Shown: positions 8,625-17,265, counted from the first letter of the stretch. The stretch is DNA of 52,835 nt from an uncultured Collinsella sp. (GCA_900550205.1 URRJ01000001.1:1-52835), one strand, 5' to 3'. Notes: generated by a model from the sequence alone, not told the origin. Numbers and translations: made by a program.

Positions 8625-10304
8625 CTAGTCGCGCGTCAGCTTGCGGTGAATACGATGCGGCTGGGCTGCGTCCTCGCCCAGGCGCTCGATACGGTTGGCC
8701 TGATAGGCCTCGAAGTTGCCCTCGAACCAATACCAGTTGCCCGGATTCTCGTCGGTGCCCTCCCACGCCAGAATGTGCGTGGCGACGCGGTCCAGGAACA
8801 TACGGTCGTGGCTAATGACCACCGAGCAGCCCGGGAACTCGAGCAGCGCCGCTTCGAGCGAGGACAGCGTCTCGACGTCGAGGTCGTTCGTGGGCTCGTC
8901 GAGGAGCAGCAGGTTGCCGCCCTGCTTGAGCGTGAGCGCCAGGTTCAGACGGTTGCGCTCGCCGCCGGAGAGCACGCCAGCGCGCTTCTGCTGGTCCTGG
9001 CCCTTAAAGCCAAAGCTCGCCACATAAGCGCGGCTCGGAACCTCGGTCTCGCCGACCATCATGTGGTCCAGGCCGTCCGAGACGACCTCCCATAGGTTCT
9101 TGTCGGGGTCGATGCCGGAACGGTTCTGGTCGACATAGGAGATCTTGACGGTCTCGCCCACCTCGAGCTCGCCCGAAGTCAGCGGCTCCAGACCCACAAT
9201 CGTCTTGAACAGTGTGGTCTTGCCCACGCCGTTGGGACCGATCACGCCCACGATGCCGTTGCGCGGCAGGGTGAACGAAAGGTCATCGATGAGCACGCGG
9301 CCATCGAACTCCTTGTGCAGATGATGGGCCTCGAGCACCTTGTTGCCCAAACGCGGGCCCACAGGGATGCGGATGTCGGTCCAGTCGAGCTTCTGGCTTG
9401 CGCGGGCCTCGGCCTCCATCTCCTCGTAGCGAGCAAGACGGGCCTTGTTCTTTGCCTGGCGAGCCTTGGGCGAGCTGCGTACCCACTCGAGCTCGGCCTC
9501 CATCCGCTTGGCGAGCTTGGCGTCACGGTTGCCCTGAGCCTCGATACGCGCGGCCTTGGTCTCCAGATACGTTGAGTAGTTGCCCTTGTAGGGATAAAGG
9601 TGACCGCGGTCAACCTCGCAGATCCACTCGGCAACGTTATCCAGGAAGTAGCGATCGTGCGTAACGGCAAGCACCGCGCCCTGGTAGTTGTGCAGGAAGT
9701 GCTCGAGCCACAGGATCGACTCGGCGTCCAGGTGGTTCGTGGGCTCGTCGAGCAGCAGCAGGTCGGGAGCCTCGAGCAGCAGCTTGCACAGGGCCACGCG
9801 ACGACGCTCGCCGCCGGAAAGCACGTTGACCGGCATGTCGGAATCGGGCAGCTGCAGGGCGTCCATGGCCTGGCCGAGCTTGGAATCGATATCCCAGCCG
9901 TCGGCGGCGTCGATCTCGTCCTGGAGCTTGCCCATCTCGGCCATGAGGGCGTCCATGTCGCAATCCGGGTCGCACATCTCCTCGCCGATCTTATTGAAGC
10001 GATCGACCTTGGCGATCATATCACCAAACGCCATGCGCACGTTCTCGATGACGGTCTTGTCGTCATCGAGCGGCGGCTCCTGCTGCAGGATGCCCACAGT
10101 GTAGCCGGGGGTGAGCCTGGCATCGCCGTTGGAGACCTCCTCGATGCCGGCCATGATCTTGAGCAGGGTCGACTTGCCCATGCCGTTGGGACCCACAACG
10201 CCGATCTTGGCACCGGGGTAGAAGCTCAGGGTCACGTCGTCAAGGATTACCTTGTCGCCATGGGCCTTACGAGCCTGATACATCTGGTAGATAAACTCCG
10301 CCAT
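8625..10304 (-). CDS. ettA: Energy-dependent translational throttle protein EttA (ABC-F ATPase)
   Basis: The 559-residue ABC-F protein is close to the usual EttA length of about 555. Two ATPase cassettes are complete: Walker A GPNGMGKST and GPNGVGKTT, signatures LSGGERRRVAL and LSGGERNRLNL, and Walker B LLLLDEPTNHLDAES and LLLLDEPTNDLDVET. The linker contains RSSPKARQAKNKARLARYEE, typical of EttA. EttA binds the ribosomal E site and gates entry into elongation depending on the ATP/ADP ratio. No membrane segments are present, which excludes a transporter. It is a single-gene unit on the minus strand. Confidence 0.93.
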   Translation of the reverse strand: MAEFIYQMYQARKAHGDKVILDDVTLSFYPGAKIGVVGPNGMGKSTLLKIMAGIEEVSNGDARLTPGYTVGILQQEPPLDDDKTVIENVRMAFGDMIAKVDRFNKIGEEMCDPDCDMDALMAEMGKLQDEIDAADGWDIDSKLGQAMDALQLPDSDMPVNVLSGGERRRVALCKLLLEAPDLLLLDEPTNHLDAESILWLEHFLHNYQGAVLAVTHDRYFLDNVAEWICEVDRGHLYPYKGNYSTYLETKAARIEAQGNRDAKLAKRMEAELEWVRSSPKARQAKNKARLARYEEMEAEARASQKLDWTDIRIPVGPRLGNKVLEAHHLHKEFDGRVLIDDLSFTLPRNGIVGVIGPNGVGKTTLFKTIVGLEPLTSGELEVGETVKISYVDQNRSGIDPDKNLWEVVSDGLDHMMVGETEVPSRAYVASFGFKGQDQQKRAGVLSGGERNRLNLALTLKQGGNLLLLDEPTNDLDVETLSSLEAALLEFPGCSVVISHDRMFLDRVATHILAWEGTDENPGNWYWFEGNFEAYQANRIERLGEDAAQPHRIHRKLTRD

Positions 10305-10395
10305 TTGCCTGTTTTATCCTTTCTACCTGCTGTTTCTCTATTCTTGATTCGCTTTAGTGGAAACGAAATGAGAAAACCAGCTCTGAAACGTAACG

Positions 10396-10423
10396 AAAAA
10401 AGGGGCATGGTTGCCCATACCCC
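10396..10423 (-). terminator. Terminator after sdpI
   Basis: On the minus strand GGGGTATGG-GCAA-CCATGCCCC forms a 9-bp stem with one wobble followed by six T residues, about 67 bases past the sdpI stop. Confidence 0.85.
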
Positions 10424-10489
10424 CTAATACTACCTGGGAAAAGTCCCCCGGAACATACTATGAACTGCGTACGCTAGTTTTCCGCAACC

Positions 10490-11194
10490 TTAGCGAACGA
10501 CTCGCTGCGATTTGCGCCACAGCAGATACGAGTAGACGTAGACGGCTCCGACCGAACCAAACGCCAGCACCGCAATCACCGCGGCGACGACTTCATTCGA
10601 AAGCACCGCACCTGCCACGCCCATCGCAATCAGGCCAACACCCAGCACCATAAAGCAGGCACCGCCAAAACGCTGCGTACGGCGCCAGTTCTCGGGATCG
10701 GCAAGCGCCCAAGGTGTCTTGATGCCGAGCGTATAGTTCTGCTTCACACGCGGCAAGTAGTTGCCTACGCCGATGAACAGCAAACCGACAACACCGGAAA
10801 TCAGCACGTTAACCGAACCGACCGCCGGCACCACGCCCCAGACCGTAAGCTCTCCCAGCCAGCTTATGGCGCACATGAACAAGGTGAAGGCGATTACGAA
10901 GCCCTGATAGAACTTGCCCGAGGTTCGATATGCCTCACCTTTGGGGTCGATGCGCGGCACCACGCAGAACATTGCGAGAAGCGCCAGAGGCAGCACGCCG
11001 AGCGCGGAGGCCATCCAGCTAGGACCCCAACCATCGACGGCACCGTTCGCGCCCCAGTGCGTGGGAATCTGTGCAGGCAAGCTCGGCATCACCATGAGGT
11101 GCGCTACGACATTGGCGACGCACAGAACAACCAGCGCAATCCACACGCGCGACGATACCCCCGTGGGGTGAATGCCCTTGTTTTCGTTATTCAT
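10490..11194 (-). CDS. sdpI: SdpI/DUF1648-family membrane immunity-like protein
   Basis: The 234-residue polytopic membrane protein has about six hydrophobic segments. Between the first two is PAQIPTHWGANGAVDGWG, the DUF1648 signature; the C-terminal half resembles SdpI (NYTLGIKTPWALADPENWRRT). In Bacillus SdpI gives immunity to the toxin SdpC and also sequesters the repressor SdpR. Its ATG overlaps the stop of the upstream sdpR-like gene by 8 bases, so the two are translationally coupled. No SdpC-like toxin gene is visible, so a role in immunity is not shown; it may sense other envelope-active peptides. A GTG three codons upstream is an alternative start. Confidence 0.85.
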   Translation of the reverse strand: MNNENKGIHPTGVSSRVWIALVVLCVANVVAHLMVMPSLPAQIPTHWGANGAVDGWGPSWMASALGVLPLALLAMFCVVPRIDPKGEAYRTSGKFYQGFVIAFTLFMCAISWLGELTVWGVVPAVGSVNVLISGVVGLLFIGVGNYLPRVKQNYTLGIKTPWALADPENWRRTQRFGGACFMVLGVGLIAMGVAGAVLSNEVVAAVIAVLAFGSVGAVYVYSYLLWRKSQRVVR

Positions 11195-11465
11195 CCTTAT
11201 CACCTTCCGTGTTTGTAAAGCCCATAAACCAACCGATCAAGTCCTGCATGACGGTGGTGTTTAAGCTGTAAACGATGTTTTGGCCATGACGTTCATCGGT
11301 CACCAACCCGGCGTTTTTGAGCGTCGCCAAGTGATGGCTCAGCGACGGCTTACTGATATCGAAATGCTCGGCAAGCTCCCCCGCCGTGCAATTGCCCTCG
11401 CGCAGCAACTCCAAAATGCGCCGTCGCGTTGGATCGGCCAGCGCTTTAAAACCCTCTCCCGGCAT
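11187..11465 (-). CDS. sdpR: ArsR/SdpR-family transcriptional repressor
   Basis: The 92-residue winged-helix protein begins MPGEGFKALADPTRRRILEL and continues with the recognition-helix region HFDISKPSLSHHLATLKNAG and a wing RHGQNIVYSL. There are no cysteine pairs of the metal-sensing ArsR type, and FDISKPSLSHHL matches the SdpR autorepressor group. The start was taken at the ATG with GAGGAGG seven bases upstream rather than an earlier in-frame ATG. It is first in a two-gene operon with sdpI and is likely autoregulated through the palindrome just upstream. Confidence 0.88.
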   Translation of the reverse strand: MPGEGFKALADPTRRRILELLREGNCTAGELAEHFDISKPSLSHHLATLKNAGLVTDERHGQNIVYSLNTTVMQDLIGWFMGFTNTEGDKDE

Positions 11466-11499
11466 AAGACCTCCTCTCATCATCTCTCATGACGTGCAC

Positions 11500-11537
11500 A
11501 CTATACTCTGTATTTAGATGTTTGTCTAACTATCTAA
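11500..11537 (-). promoter_or_regulatory. Promoter and candidate SdpR operator
   Basis: Read on the minus strand, TTAGAC and TATAGT are separated by 18 bases and lie 35 bases before the sdpR start. A 24-bp inverted repeat with TTAGAT and ATCTAA arms (11514-11537) overlaps the -35 hexamer, which is where an autorepressor would act. The operator assignment is inference. Confidence 0.6.
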
Positions 11538-11594
11538 CCGCAATGCTTCAAACCACATCAAAGCAAACGCCATCGCAGCCTATGGGCGATTACC

Positions 11595-11600
11595 TATAAT
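11595..11600 (+). promoter_or_regulatory. Probable -10 element of tcdA
   Basis: A consensus TATAAT lies 44 bases before the tcdA start. No good -35 hexamer is seen at the usual distance. Confidence 0.45.
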
Positions 11601-11644
11601 GGCGATAGCTAAAACACGACCCGCTTCCCCATCGGAGGATGTCT

Positions 11645-12442
11645 ATGACCGAAACCGCAGCCGCAATTTCCAACGAGACGCGCGACACCAAGCTCGAGAT
11701 CATTATGGGGCGCGAGGCGCTCGATAAACTCGCCAGCTCCACAGTGCTGGTGCTCGGCTGCGGAGGCGTGGGCTCCAACTGCTGCGAGGCACTCGCCCGC
11801 GGCGGCATCGGTCATTTCGTCATTCTGGACAAGGACATCATCGCGCCCAGCAATATCAATCGCCAGGCCATCGCCTTTTACAGCACCGTCGGCAAGCGCA
11901 AGGTGGACGTGATGGAAGCCATGATTCGCGATATCAATCCCGCCGCCACCGTTATCAAGCGCACCGAATACCTGCTGAGCGACAACATCGACGAGTTTTT
12001 CGCGAGCGTTTTGGAGCAGACGGGTGGCAAGCTCGACTACGTCGTCGACGCCATCGACACCATCTCGGCCAAGCTCACCATTGCCAAATATGCTCAGGAC
12101 CAGGGCATTCGTTTGGTTAGCTCCATGGGCGGGGCCAACAAGCTCCATCCCGAGTGCCTCCGCTTTGCCGACATTTTCGATACGGTACGTGACCCCATGA
12201 GCCGCATCATGCGCAAAGAATGTAAGAAGCGCGGAATCAAGAGCCTACATGTACTGTTTAGCTGCGAGGAATCGGTTAAGACACAGCCCCGCGACCCTTC
12301 CAACATCCACGAGCGCACCGAGCTCGGAACCGCCAGCTTTATGCCGCCCATCATGGGTCAGATGATTGCCGGCGAGGTTATCCGCCAGATCAGCGGACGC
12401 GGCACCGAGCGCGTGCGCGCCGACGGCCAACGTCTGGACTAG
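11645..12442 (+). CDS. tcdA: tRNA threonylcarbamoyladenosine dehydratase (TcdA/CsdL)
   Basis: The 265-residue E1-like enzyme converts the t6A modification at tRNA position 37 to its cyclic form using ATP. Visible motifs are the nucleotide-binding loop VLVLGCGGVGSNCCEALAR, then FVILDKDIIAPSNINRQ typical of ThiF/MoeB/UBA-type adenylation, and VVDAIDTISAKL. FDTVRDPMSRIMRKECKKRG matches the TcdA-specific region. GGAGG lies six bases before the chosen ATG; another ATG two codons earlier is too close to it. The TatD-like gene follows after 14 bases on the same strand, so they may share a transcript. Confidence 0.92.
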   Translation: MTETAAAISNETRDTKLEIIMGREALDKLASSTVLVLGCGGVGSNCCEALARGGIGHFVILDKDIIAPSNINRQAIAFYSTVGKRKVDVMEAMIRDINPAATVIKRTEYLLSDNIDEFFASVLEQTGGKLDYVVDAIDTISAKLTIAKYAQDQGIRLVSSMGGANKLHPECLRFADIFDTVRDPMSRIMRKECKKRGIKSLHVLFSCEESVKTQPRDPSNIHERTELGTASFMPPIMGQMIAGEVIRQISGRGTERVRADGQRLD

Positions 12443-12456
12443 CGGAGCGCGCCGAG

Positions 12457-13239
12457 ATGGAGCCCCGGTTATTTGATGCACACTGCCATCTTGATTTGAT
12501 GACTTACCCGAATGCCGTTGCCGACGAAACCGCGGCTATAGGGCTGGGGGTCTTTGATTGCGGGGTCGACCCACGCGACTTCGCGGCAGCAAAAAAGCGT
12601 GCCAGCCGCTACCCAAACATTATCGCGGGCGTCGGCCTCCATCCCTGGTGGCTCGCCGACGGCCGCTGCGGTCCTGCCGAAGTCAATCTGCTTTGCGAAG
12701 TTACCGCCCAAGAGCGCTACATCGGCGAGGTGGGACTCGACTTTTCCGCGCGCTTTGCCGGAAGTGAGCCGCTACAAATGCAGGCACTTGACCGGCTCTG
12801 CGATACTCTCGTGCAGCGTCCTCTTGCCGGGCGCGTGATATCAATTCACGCCGTTCGTTCGGCAGGAACCGTGCTGGACGTGCTCGAATCGCATGGACTA
12901 CTCATCCCAAACCCCGACTCCCCCGTTATCATCTTCCACTGGTTTAGCGGTACTTCGGACGAACTCGTCCGCGCGCGTAATGCGGGCTGCTATTTTTCCG
13001 TCAACGAACGCATGCTCGCGTCTAAACGAGGACGCGAATACGCACGACAGATTCCACTCGATCGTTTACTGCTCGAAACCGATGCACCGGCGGAGGCAAA
13101 CGCAGAAACAAGCGCGCAGTCGCTCATCAGATCACTCATAAGGACCTCAGAACGCATCGCCTCACCCAAAAACTGTGCCGCAAAGCACATCGAGTCGGAG
13201 GTTTTAGCGAATGCACACTCTGTTTTTAGCCTTCGCTGA
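12457..13239 (+). CDS. TatD-family metal-dependent hydrolase
   Basis: The 260-residue protein shows the TatD metal-ligand set in order: FDAHCHLD, GVGLHPWW, IGEVGLDF, IISHA-like SIHAVRS, IIFHWFSG and LLLETDAP. This family contains metal-dependent DNases and possibly D-aminoacyl or RNA hydrolases. Compared with typical TatD it is of normal length. It follows tcdA by 14 bases, which suggests co-transcription. The start is the ATG before EPRLFDAH; the ribosome site is weak (GGAG nine bases away). The exact substrate is not determined by sequence. Confidence 0.85.
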   Translation: MEPRLFDAHCHLDLMTYPNAVADETAAIGLGVFDCGVDPRDFAAAKKRASRYPNIIAGVGLHPWWLADGRCGPAEVNLLCEVTAQERYIGEVGLDFSARFAGSEPLQMQALDRLCDTLVQRPLAGRVISIHAVRSAGTVLDVLESHGLLIPNPDSPVIIFHWFSGTSDELVRARNAGCYFSVNERMLASKRGREYARQIPLDRLLLETDAPAEANAETSAQSLIRSLIRTSERIASPKNCAAKHIESEVLANAHSVFSLR

Positions 13240-13244
13240 CCCCT

Positions 13245-13474
13245 GTGGTCAAAAAACGTCAAATATGAGTACTGCTAGCGAAATGGATACATTACTTTGA
13301 GCTTTACGACCACCAGAATAATCTACGATTGTCCATTAACTAACACTTTTACAGTCATTCCTCCTGCATTTTCGCAAGTTTAAACCCCTCCAAACGCTTA
13401 AATCACGTCTGAAGGGGTCAATTATGCTGCGACTAAATTAGTCACAGTACTCATATTTGGCATTTTTTGACCAC
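13245..13474. mobile_element. 230-bp MITE-like element with 30-bp terminal inverted repeats
   Basis: The ends 13245-13274 and 13445-13474 are inverted copies matching at about 28 of 30 positions (GTGGTCAAAAAA ... CAAATATGAGTACTG). The interior is AT-rich compared with the neighbours, contains no convincing gene, and holds a CCCCT-AGGGG hairpin and a short GACTAAATTAGTC palindrome. It sits between two convergent genes. No clear target duplication is seen. This is the structure of a non-autonomous transposable element; an untranslated structured RNA is the alternative. Confidence 0.75.
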
Positions 13475-13518
13475 CGAGTCACAGGGAGGCGCTAATGCAG
13501 CTCCCTGAGCCCGCTCGG

Positions 13519-14382
13519 CTATTCGCAAATCGGCGCTCCATGGCCCCAAGAGCCTTCCATGCCGCATACGGTCGAGGCAAACCCCGCCGCAAAGTCGAGT
13601 GCGCGCTCGATGGCCTCGGCGCCATCCTCGCCACGCTTGACAGAATCGAGATAGCACATCAGGAACGAGGTAAGGAACGAGTCACCCGCCCCCATGGTGT
13701 CCTTCATGTCTGCCACGGGTTTGGCATGCTGCCGATAGTAACGCTCGCCGTCATAGGCAATACAGCCCTCAGCGCCAGCCGTGGCCGATACAAAACGCGG
13801 ACCCAGGCTCTTCACCCATGCCAGGCGCTCGCGAATCTCATCCTCGCTCGCGGCGTCTGCCGCGCTAAAGAATGCGAAGTCAACGTAGGGAGCAATCTGC
13901 TCGTAGTACTCGTCGGTCGAATCGTCCGAGAAGTCAAACGAAACGGTAATACCCGCTGCCTTCAGCTTAGGCAGCTCGCGCTCGGTAAAGCAGTAGTTAC
14001 CCGAATGGACCACATCAAACTGTTTCATATATGCCAGATCAAAACGATCGAGCACATAGCGCGCATCACCACGGATGCCACCCTCGTTAGACCCCAGAAA
14101 TACACGATCACCATCAACCACAGTAACGCGTGCCACACCGTTCTCGCCAATGAGCTGCTTGCACTTGGCAAGTTCAACGTCCTCATCCTCAAGACTCGCA
14201 ATCACATGCTCGGCAGCAGCGTCATTACCAAAGATGCCCATATACGCGGAGCGCGCGGCTCCGCATTTCTTGGCATACACGGCAAAGTTCACCGCATTGC
14301 CACCCGGATACATCGTGTGAATATGCTCGTAGCGGTCGACGACGTTGTCGCCAAACCCAAGAGCATTAACGTTGAATGTCAT
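13519..14382 (-). CDS. PfkB-family sugar kinase, fructoselysine 6-kinase (FrlD)-like
   Basis: The 287-residue ribokinase-family enzyme opens with GFGDNVVDRYEHIHTMYPGG and NAVNFAVYAKKCG, a combination close to FrlD, and has the C-terminal signature DTMGAGDSFLTSF with the catalytic aspartate. The family phosphorylates sugars or sugar adducts; FrlD phosphorylates fructoselysine (Amadori product). No FrlB-type deglycase is adjacent, so the substrate call is tentative. GAGGG lies ten bases before the ATG. It is the distal gene of a minus-strand group with two HAD phosphatases and deoC. Confidence 0.82.
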   Translation of the reverse strand: MTFNVNALGFGDNVVDRYEHIHTMYPGGNAVNFAVYAKKCGAARSAYMGIFGNDAAAEHVIASLEDEDVELAKCKQLIGENGVARVTVVDGDRVFLGSNEGGIRGDARYVLDRFDLAYMKQFDVVHSGNYCFTERELPKLKAAGITVSFDFSDDSTDEYYEQIAPYVDFAFFSAADAASEDEIRERLAWVKSLGPRFVSATAGAEGCIAYDGERYYRQHAKPVADMKDTMGAGDSFLTSFLMCYLDSVKRGEDGAEAIERALDFAAGFASTVCGMEGSWGHGAPICE

Positions 14383-14442
14383 AGCGTCGTCCCTCTCTTA
14401 TGCCAACGGAACCAGTGTTGTGGTAGCAGTACTGCCCAGAAC

Positions 14443-15102
14443 CTACGCGAGTTCCAGCAGGTCCGGCAGCTGGTCGATAATCTTATCCGCGGCATCCTGG
14501 CTAAAGCCAAAGCGCTCCTCGCGCTTGGCGATTACCGTCAGACCGGCGCGCTTACCTGCGGTAATGCCATACAGAGAGTCCTCCACACAGCAACAGCGGT
14601 CCGCAGGCAATCCCAAACGATCTATAGCATGCAGATAGATATCAGGATCGGGCTTGCTGCGCTTGAACTGCTCGCCCGAGACCAAAAACTCAAAGTATTC
14701 GCGAATGCCGCAGGTACCCAGCACCTCTTCGATATTGTTGAGAGGAGACGACGATGCCAGCGCAACGCGAACCCCACGTTCTTTCAGCCCCGCCAGCGTC
14801 TCGGCAACGCCGGGGTTGAGCAGTTTTCTATAGTCGCAGGAATACGCGCTCGCCCACACCTCATAGCGTGCCTCGGCAGCCTCGACGCTGAGCTTGCCCA
14901 AACCCGCACGCTCATGCCAATCGACGAGCACCTGCTGAAAATCACGGTGCGATGAACCAACAATCGCATTAAGCTCGTCGCGCGTCACAGAAATCTGCAG
15001 GTAATCGATAAACTTCTCGAGTTCCTTTTGATAGTAAAACTCGGTGTCGACCAAAACGCCGTCCATGTCAAAGATAACGGCGTCAAACGGAAATGCGGAC
15101 AC
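14443..15102 (-). CDS. HAD-superfamily hydrolase, beta-phosphoglucomutase-like
   Basis: The 219-residue protein has the HAD motifs: I, FDAVIFDMDGVLVDTE; II, VALASSSPLNN; III/IV, RSKPDPDIYLHAID with lysine and CCCVEDSLYGITAG. A helical cap lies between motifs I and II, as in subfamily IA enzymes such as beta-phosphoglucomutase and sugar phosphatases. I place the start at a GTG with AGGGAGGG immediately upstream; the longer frame contains a terminator hairpin and is unlikely. It is upstream of the FrlD-like kinase by 60 bases on the same strand. Confidence 0.85.
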   Translation of the reverse strand: MSAFPFDAVIFDMDGVLVDTEFYYQKELEKFIDYLQISVTRDELNAIVGSSHRDFQQVLVDWHERAGLGKLSVEAAEARYEVWASAYSCDYRKLLNPGVAETLAGLKERGVRVALASSSPLNNIEEVLGTCGIREYFEFLVSGEQFKRSKPDPDIYLHAIDRLGLPADRCCCVEDSLYGITAGKRAGLTVIAKREERFGFSQDAADKIIDQLPDLLELA

Positions 15103-15117
15103 GGCACCCTCCCTAAC

Positions 15118-15143
15118 AAAAGGACGCCCGCGAGCAGGCGCCC
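15118..15143 (-). terminator. Terminator after the first Cof-type phosphatase gene
   Basis: On the minus strand GGGCGCC and GGCGTCC arms (one wobble) enclose an 8-base loop and are followed by TTTT. It lies between the two HAD genes and may only partly stop transcription. Confidence 0.55.
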
Positions 15144-15166
15144 GAACCATGCATTAATCGGCGATT

Positions 15167-16009
15167 CTAACCCAGCAGCTTATCCAGCGCCACCGCAATG
15201 CCGTCTTCGTTGTTATTGGCGGTCACCATCTGGGCCACGGCCTTAACCTCGTCAACCGCGTTGCCCATGGCAACACCAGTGCCGGCCCACTCAATCATGG
15301 ACTTGTCGTTCTGGCCGTCGCCAAACGATACGACCTCGCTGGCATCGATACCCAACTTGGATAGGGAGCCCTCGAGCGCGCGAGCCTTATCGATGCCGGG
15401 CGCCGTAAACTCAAAGTACCAGTCGGCCGTAAACATACCCGAAAGCGTCTGAGTAAAGGGCGCGTACATCTCCTCGTGATGCGCTTGCAGATAGGCCGGG
15501 TCTCCCGCGGTGAGCAATTTGTCCACCGGATAGGCATCTACAACCTCATGGAGGCTCTCGACCTCACGGATCTTAAGGTCGCACGCATCGCGCTCGTATT
15601 TGACGATATTCTTCTGCGAACCGTCCGGCAGTGTGATCATGCAGCGATACGAGTCCACGACGTGCAGGTCCCGACCGAGCGAGATCATGGGAATCACGTC
15701 AAAGTTGCGCAGGTGATCGAGCAGACGATGCAATTCGTCGACCGGCATGGCCTGGTCAAACAGTACCTCGTCGGTCTGGGCATCGACTACGTGTGCACCG
15801 TTAAAGGCCACGAGCAGGCCATCATGATTGTGTAGGTCGAGCTCCTGACCAAGGGCGCGAAGGCCCCATGCAGGACGGCCCGAAGCCAGAATGAGCTTGA
15901 TGCCCGATTCCTGTGCCGCGAGCAGCTTCTCGCGCGTACGCGGGCTGATGACCTTTTGGTCGTTGGTAAGCGTACCGTCGATATCCATTGCGATGGCTTT
16001 GATTGCCAT
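15167..16009 (-). CDS. Cof-type HAD-IIB family phosphatase
   Basis: The 280-residue protein has motif I IKAIAMDIDGTLTND, motif II LILASGRPAWGL, a large inserted cap, and motif IV VVSFGDGQNDKSMIEWAG. This is the Cof/YidA type of HAD-IIB phosphatase, which removes phosphate from sugar phosphates or similar metabolites. GGGAGG precedes the chosen ATG by seven bases. It is in the same orientation as its HAD neighbour and deoC. Confidence 0.9.
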   Translation of the reverse strand: MAIKAIAMDIDGTLTNDQKVISPRTREKLLAAQESGIKLILASGRPAWGLRALGQELDLHNHDGLLVAFNGAHVVDAQTDEVLFDQAMPVDELHRLLDHLRNFDVIPMISLGRDLHVVDSYRCMITLPDGSQKNIVKYERDACDLKIREVESLHEVVDAYPVDKLLTAGDPAYLQAHHEEMYAPFTQTLSGMFTADWYFEFTAPGIDKARALEGSLSKLGIDASEVVSFGDGQNDKSMIEWAGTGVAMGNAVDEVKAVAQMVTANNNEDGIAVALDKLLG

Positions 16010-16158
16010 ATATGCCTCCCTGTCATTGAACAGCCTTGTCTGAGCCATCATACAGAACACCCGCGGCGGCGCTGTTTGCAACGGGAAAAATGTCATATTG
16101 TCCCGAACATGAACGGCGCGTGGTCGTGAAGCTTTATCGCTCAGGTCAAATACGTCTG

Positions 16159-16833
16159 CTAGCGACGCTCATCCGTCGGTGCACCCTCGACGATCGCGAT
16201 GCCCGCCGATGCACCCAGGGCGCTGGCGCCGGCCTCGATGAATGCGCAAGCCTCTTCGTAATTATGGATACCGCCCGCCGCCTTGATTGCCACGGCATCG
16301 CCGAGCACCTCGTGCATCAGCCGCACGTCCTCGAGCTTAGCGCCGCCAAAGCTTCTGCCAGTCGATGTCTTAAGGAATCCCGGCTTAGCCTCCAGCGCAA
16401 TCTCACAGACACGGCGCTTGGCGGCATCGTCGCCGTCCAGCTTGCACATCTCGACGATCACCTTGTCAGTGATGCCATGCGCGCGACAAAAATCAGCAAT
16501 GGCAGTCATCTCGCGCTCGATGGCAACATAATCGCGGTCCTCGACCGACTCCTGATTCAAAACGTAGTCAATCTCGGTAAAGCCGCGCGCAGCGTATTCC
16601 TCAAACCTCGCAAGCTTCTCCTCAAGCGTCATAGTGCCCTGAGGAAAGTCGATAGCGCCGGCAAGGATGATGTCAGAGTCCTCGAGCATGGCGCGACCCG
16701 TCTCGTACTCCTGCAGGTTCGCAAATACGCAGCGGAAGTTGTACCTTAACGCCTTCTCGACATACTGCTCAAACGTGTCCTCGGGGGCATCGATATAGTC
16801 GATGTATTTATTGATGGGTTTGGCAAACGTCAT
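16159..16833 (-). CDS. deoC: Deoxyribose-phosphate aldolase
   Basis: The 224-residue TIM-barrel aldolase splits 2-deoxyribose 5-phosphate into acetaldehyde and glyceraldehyde 3-phosphate during nucleoside use. KPGFLKTSTGRSFGGA carries the Schiff-base lysine, DKVIVEMCKLDGDD the second conserved lysine region, and AIKAAGGIHNYEEA the phosphate-binding end. The length is typical. GGAGG lies before the ATG. It is the first gene of the minus-strand group. The 200 bases upstream contain no other gene. Confidence 0.93.
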   Translation of the reverse strand: MTFAKPINKYIDYIDAPEDTFEQYVEKALRYNFRCVFANLQEYETGRAMLEDSDIILAGAIDFPQGTMTLEEKLARFEEYAARGFTEIDYVLNQESVEDRDYVAIEREMTAIADFCRAHGITDKVIVEMCKLDGDDAAKRRVCEIALEAKPGFLKTSTGRSFGGAKLEDVRLMHEVLGDAVAIKAAGGIHNYEEACAFIEAGASALGASAGIAIVEGAPTDERR

Positions 16834-17053
16834 GCTGGGCCTCCTTGTTCAGGACCGACAACCAATCCGTGGGTTCACGCGAAAAACCACGTTCAATGTA
16901 CGCCCGATACGCAAGGGCAGCGTCCTCATTCCGACAAGCGGTATGAAATTAGCCTTAAAAGTATATTCATGGACAGCGAATGGCGCCGCACGCGGATGCC
17001 GACAGCAAGACATCTCCCCCTCTCAATACACCCTCATGCCCATTCAGAATAGC

Positions 17054-17146
17054 AAGGGGCCCGTATCCCAACGGATACGGGCCCCTTTCGGCCATGACCT
17101 ATCTCAGCAACAAAGACTACTTGCGGTGAGCGCGGTAGAACTCGAT
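17054..17146 (-). repeat. Second copy of the pgi 3' end and its terminator (candidate attachment site)
   Basis: Bases 17117-17146 match 20621-20650, the last ten codons of pgi, at 28 of 30 positions. Both differences are silent, so the copy still encodes IEFYRAHRK and a stop. As in pgi, it is followed after about 30 bases by a GC-rich terminator (17054-17087, 15-bp stem, loop CAAC) that shares most of its sequence with the pgi terminator. The two copies bracket the accessory island. This is the pattern left by integration into the 3' end of a coding gene, with the displaced original end kept at the far side. Confidence 0.75.
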
Positions 17147-17237
17147 CGCACCATCTTATCCGCGCCGGGGCACGTTCGCATAGCGCGGCGCGTGACGGTT
17201 GCAAAACCACCCCATTTGAAACAAACGCAAAAAAGTA

Positions 17238-17265
17238 CTTGCAAAGACGCGTTCCGACATATAAG
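17238..17265 (+). promoter_or_regulatory. Possible promoter for the island genes
   Basis: TTGCAA (17239-17244) and TATAAG (17260-17265) are separated by 15 bases, or 17 if read with shifted hexamers, in an AT-rich stretch. The following 340 bases before the first island gene contain no other convincing gene, so a long leader would result. Confidence 0.35.

Noticed and set aside
8437..8766. 109-codon minus-strand frame over the palindrome
   Set aside because: It is an artefact of reading the inverted-repeat element and runs into ettA.
16834..17053. Possible small gene between deoC and the pgi-end copy
   Set aside because: No open frame with a ribosome site or coding character; I see nothing else in it.
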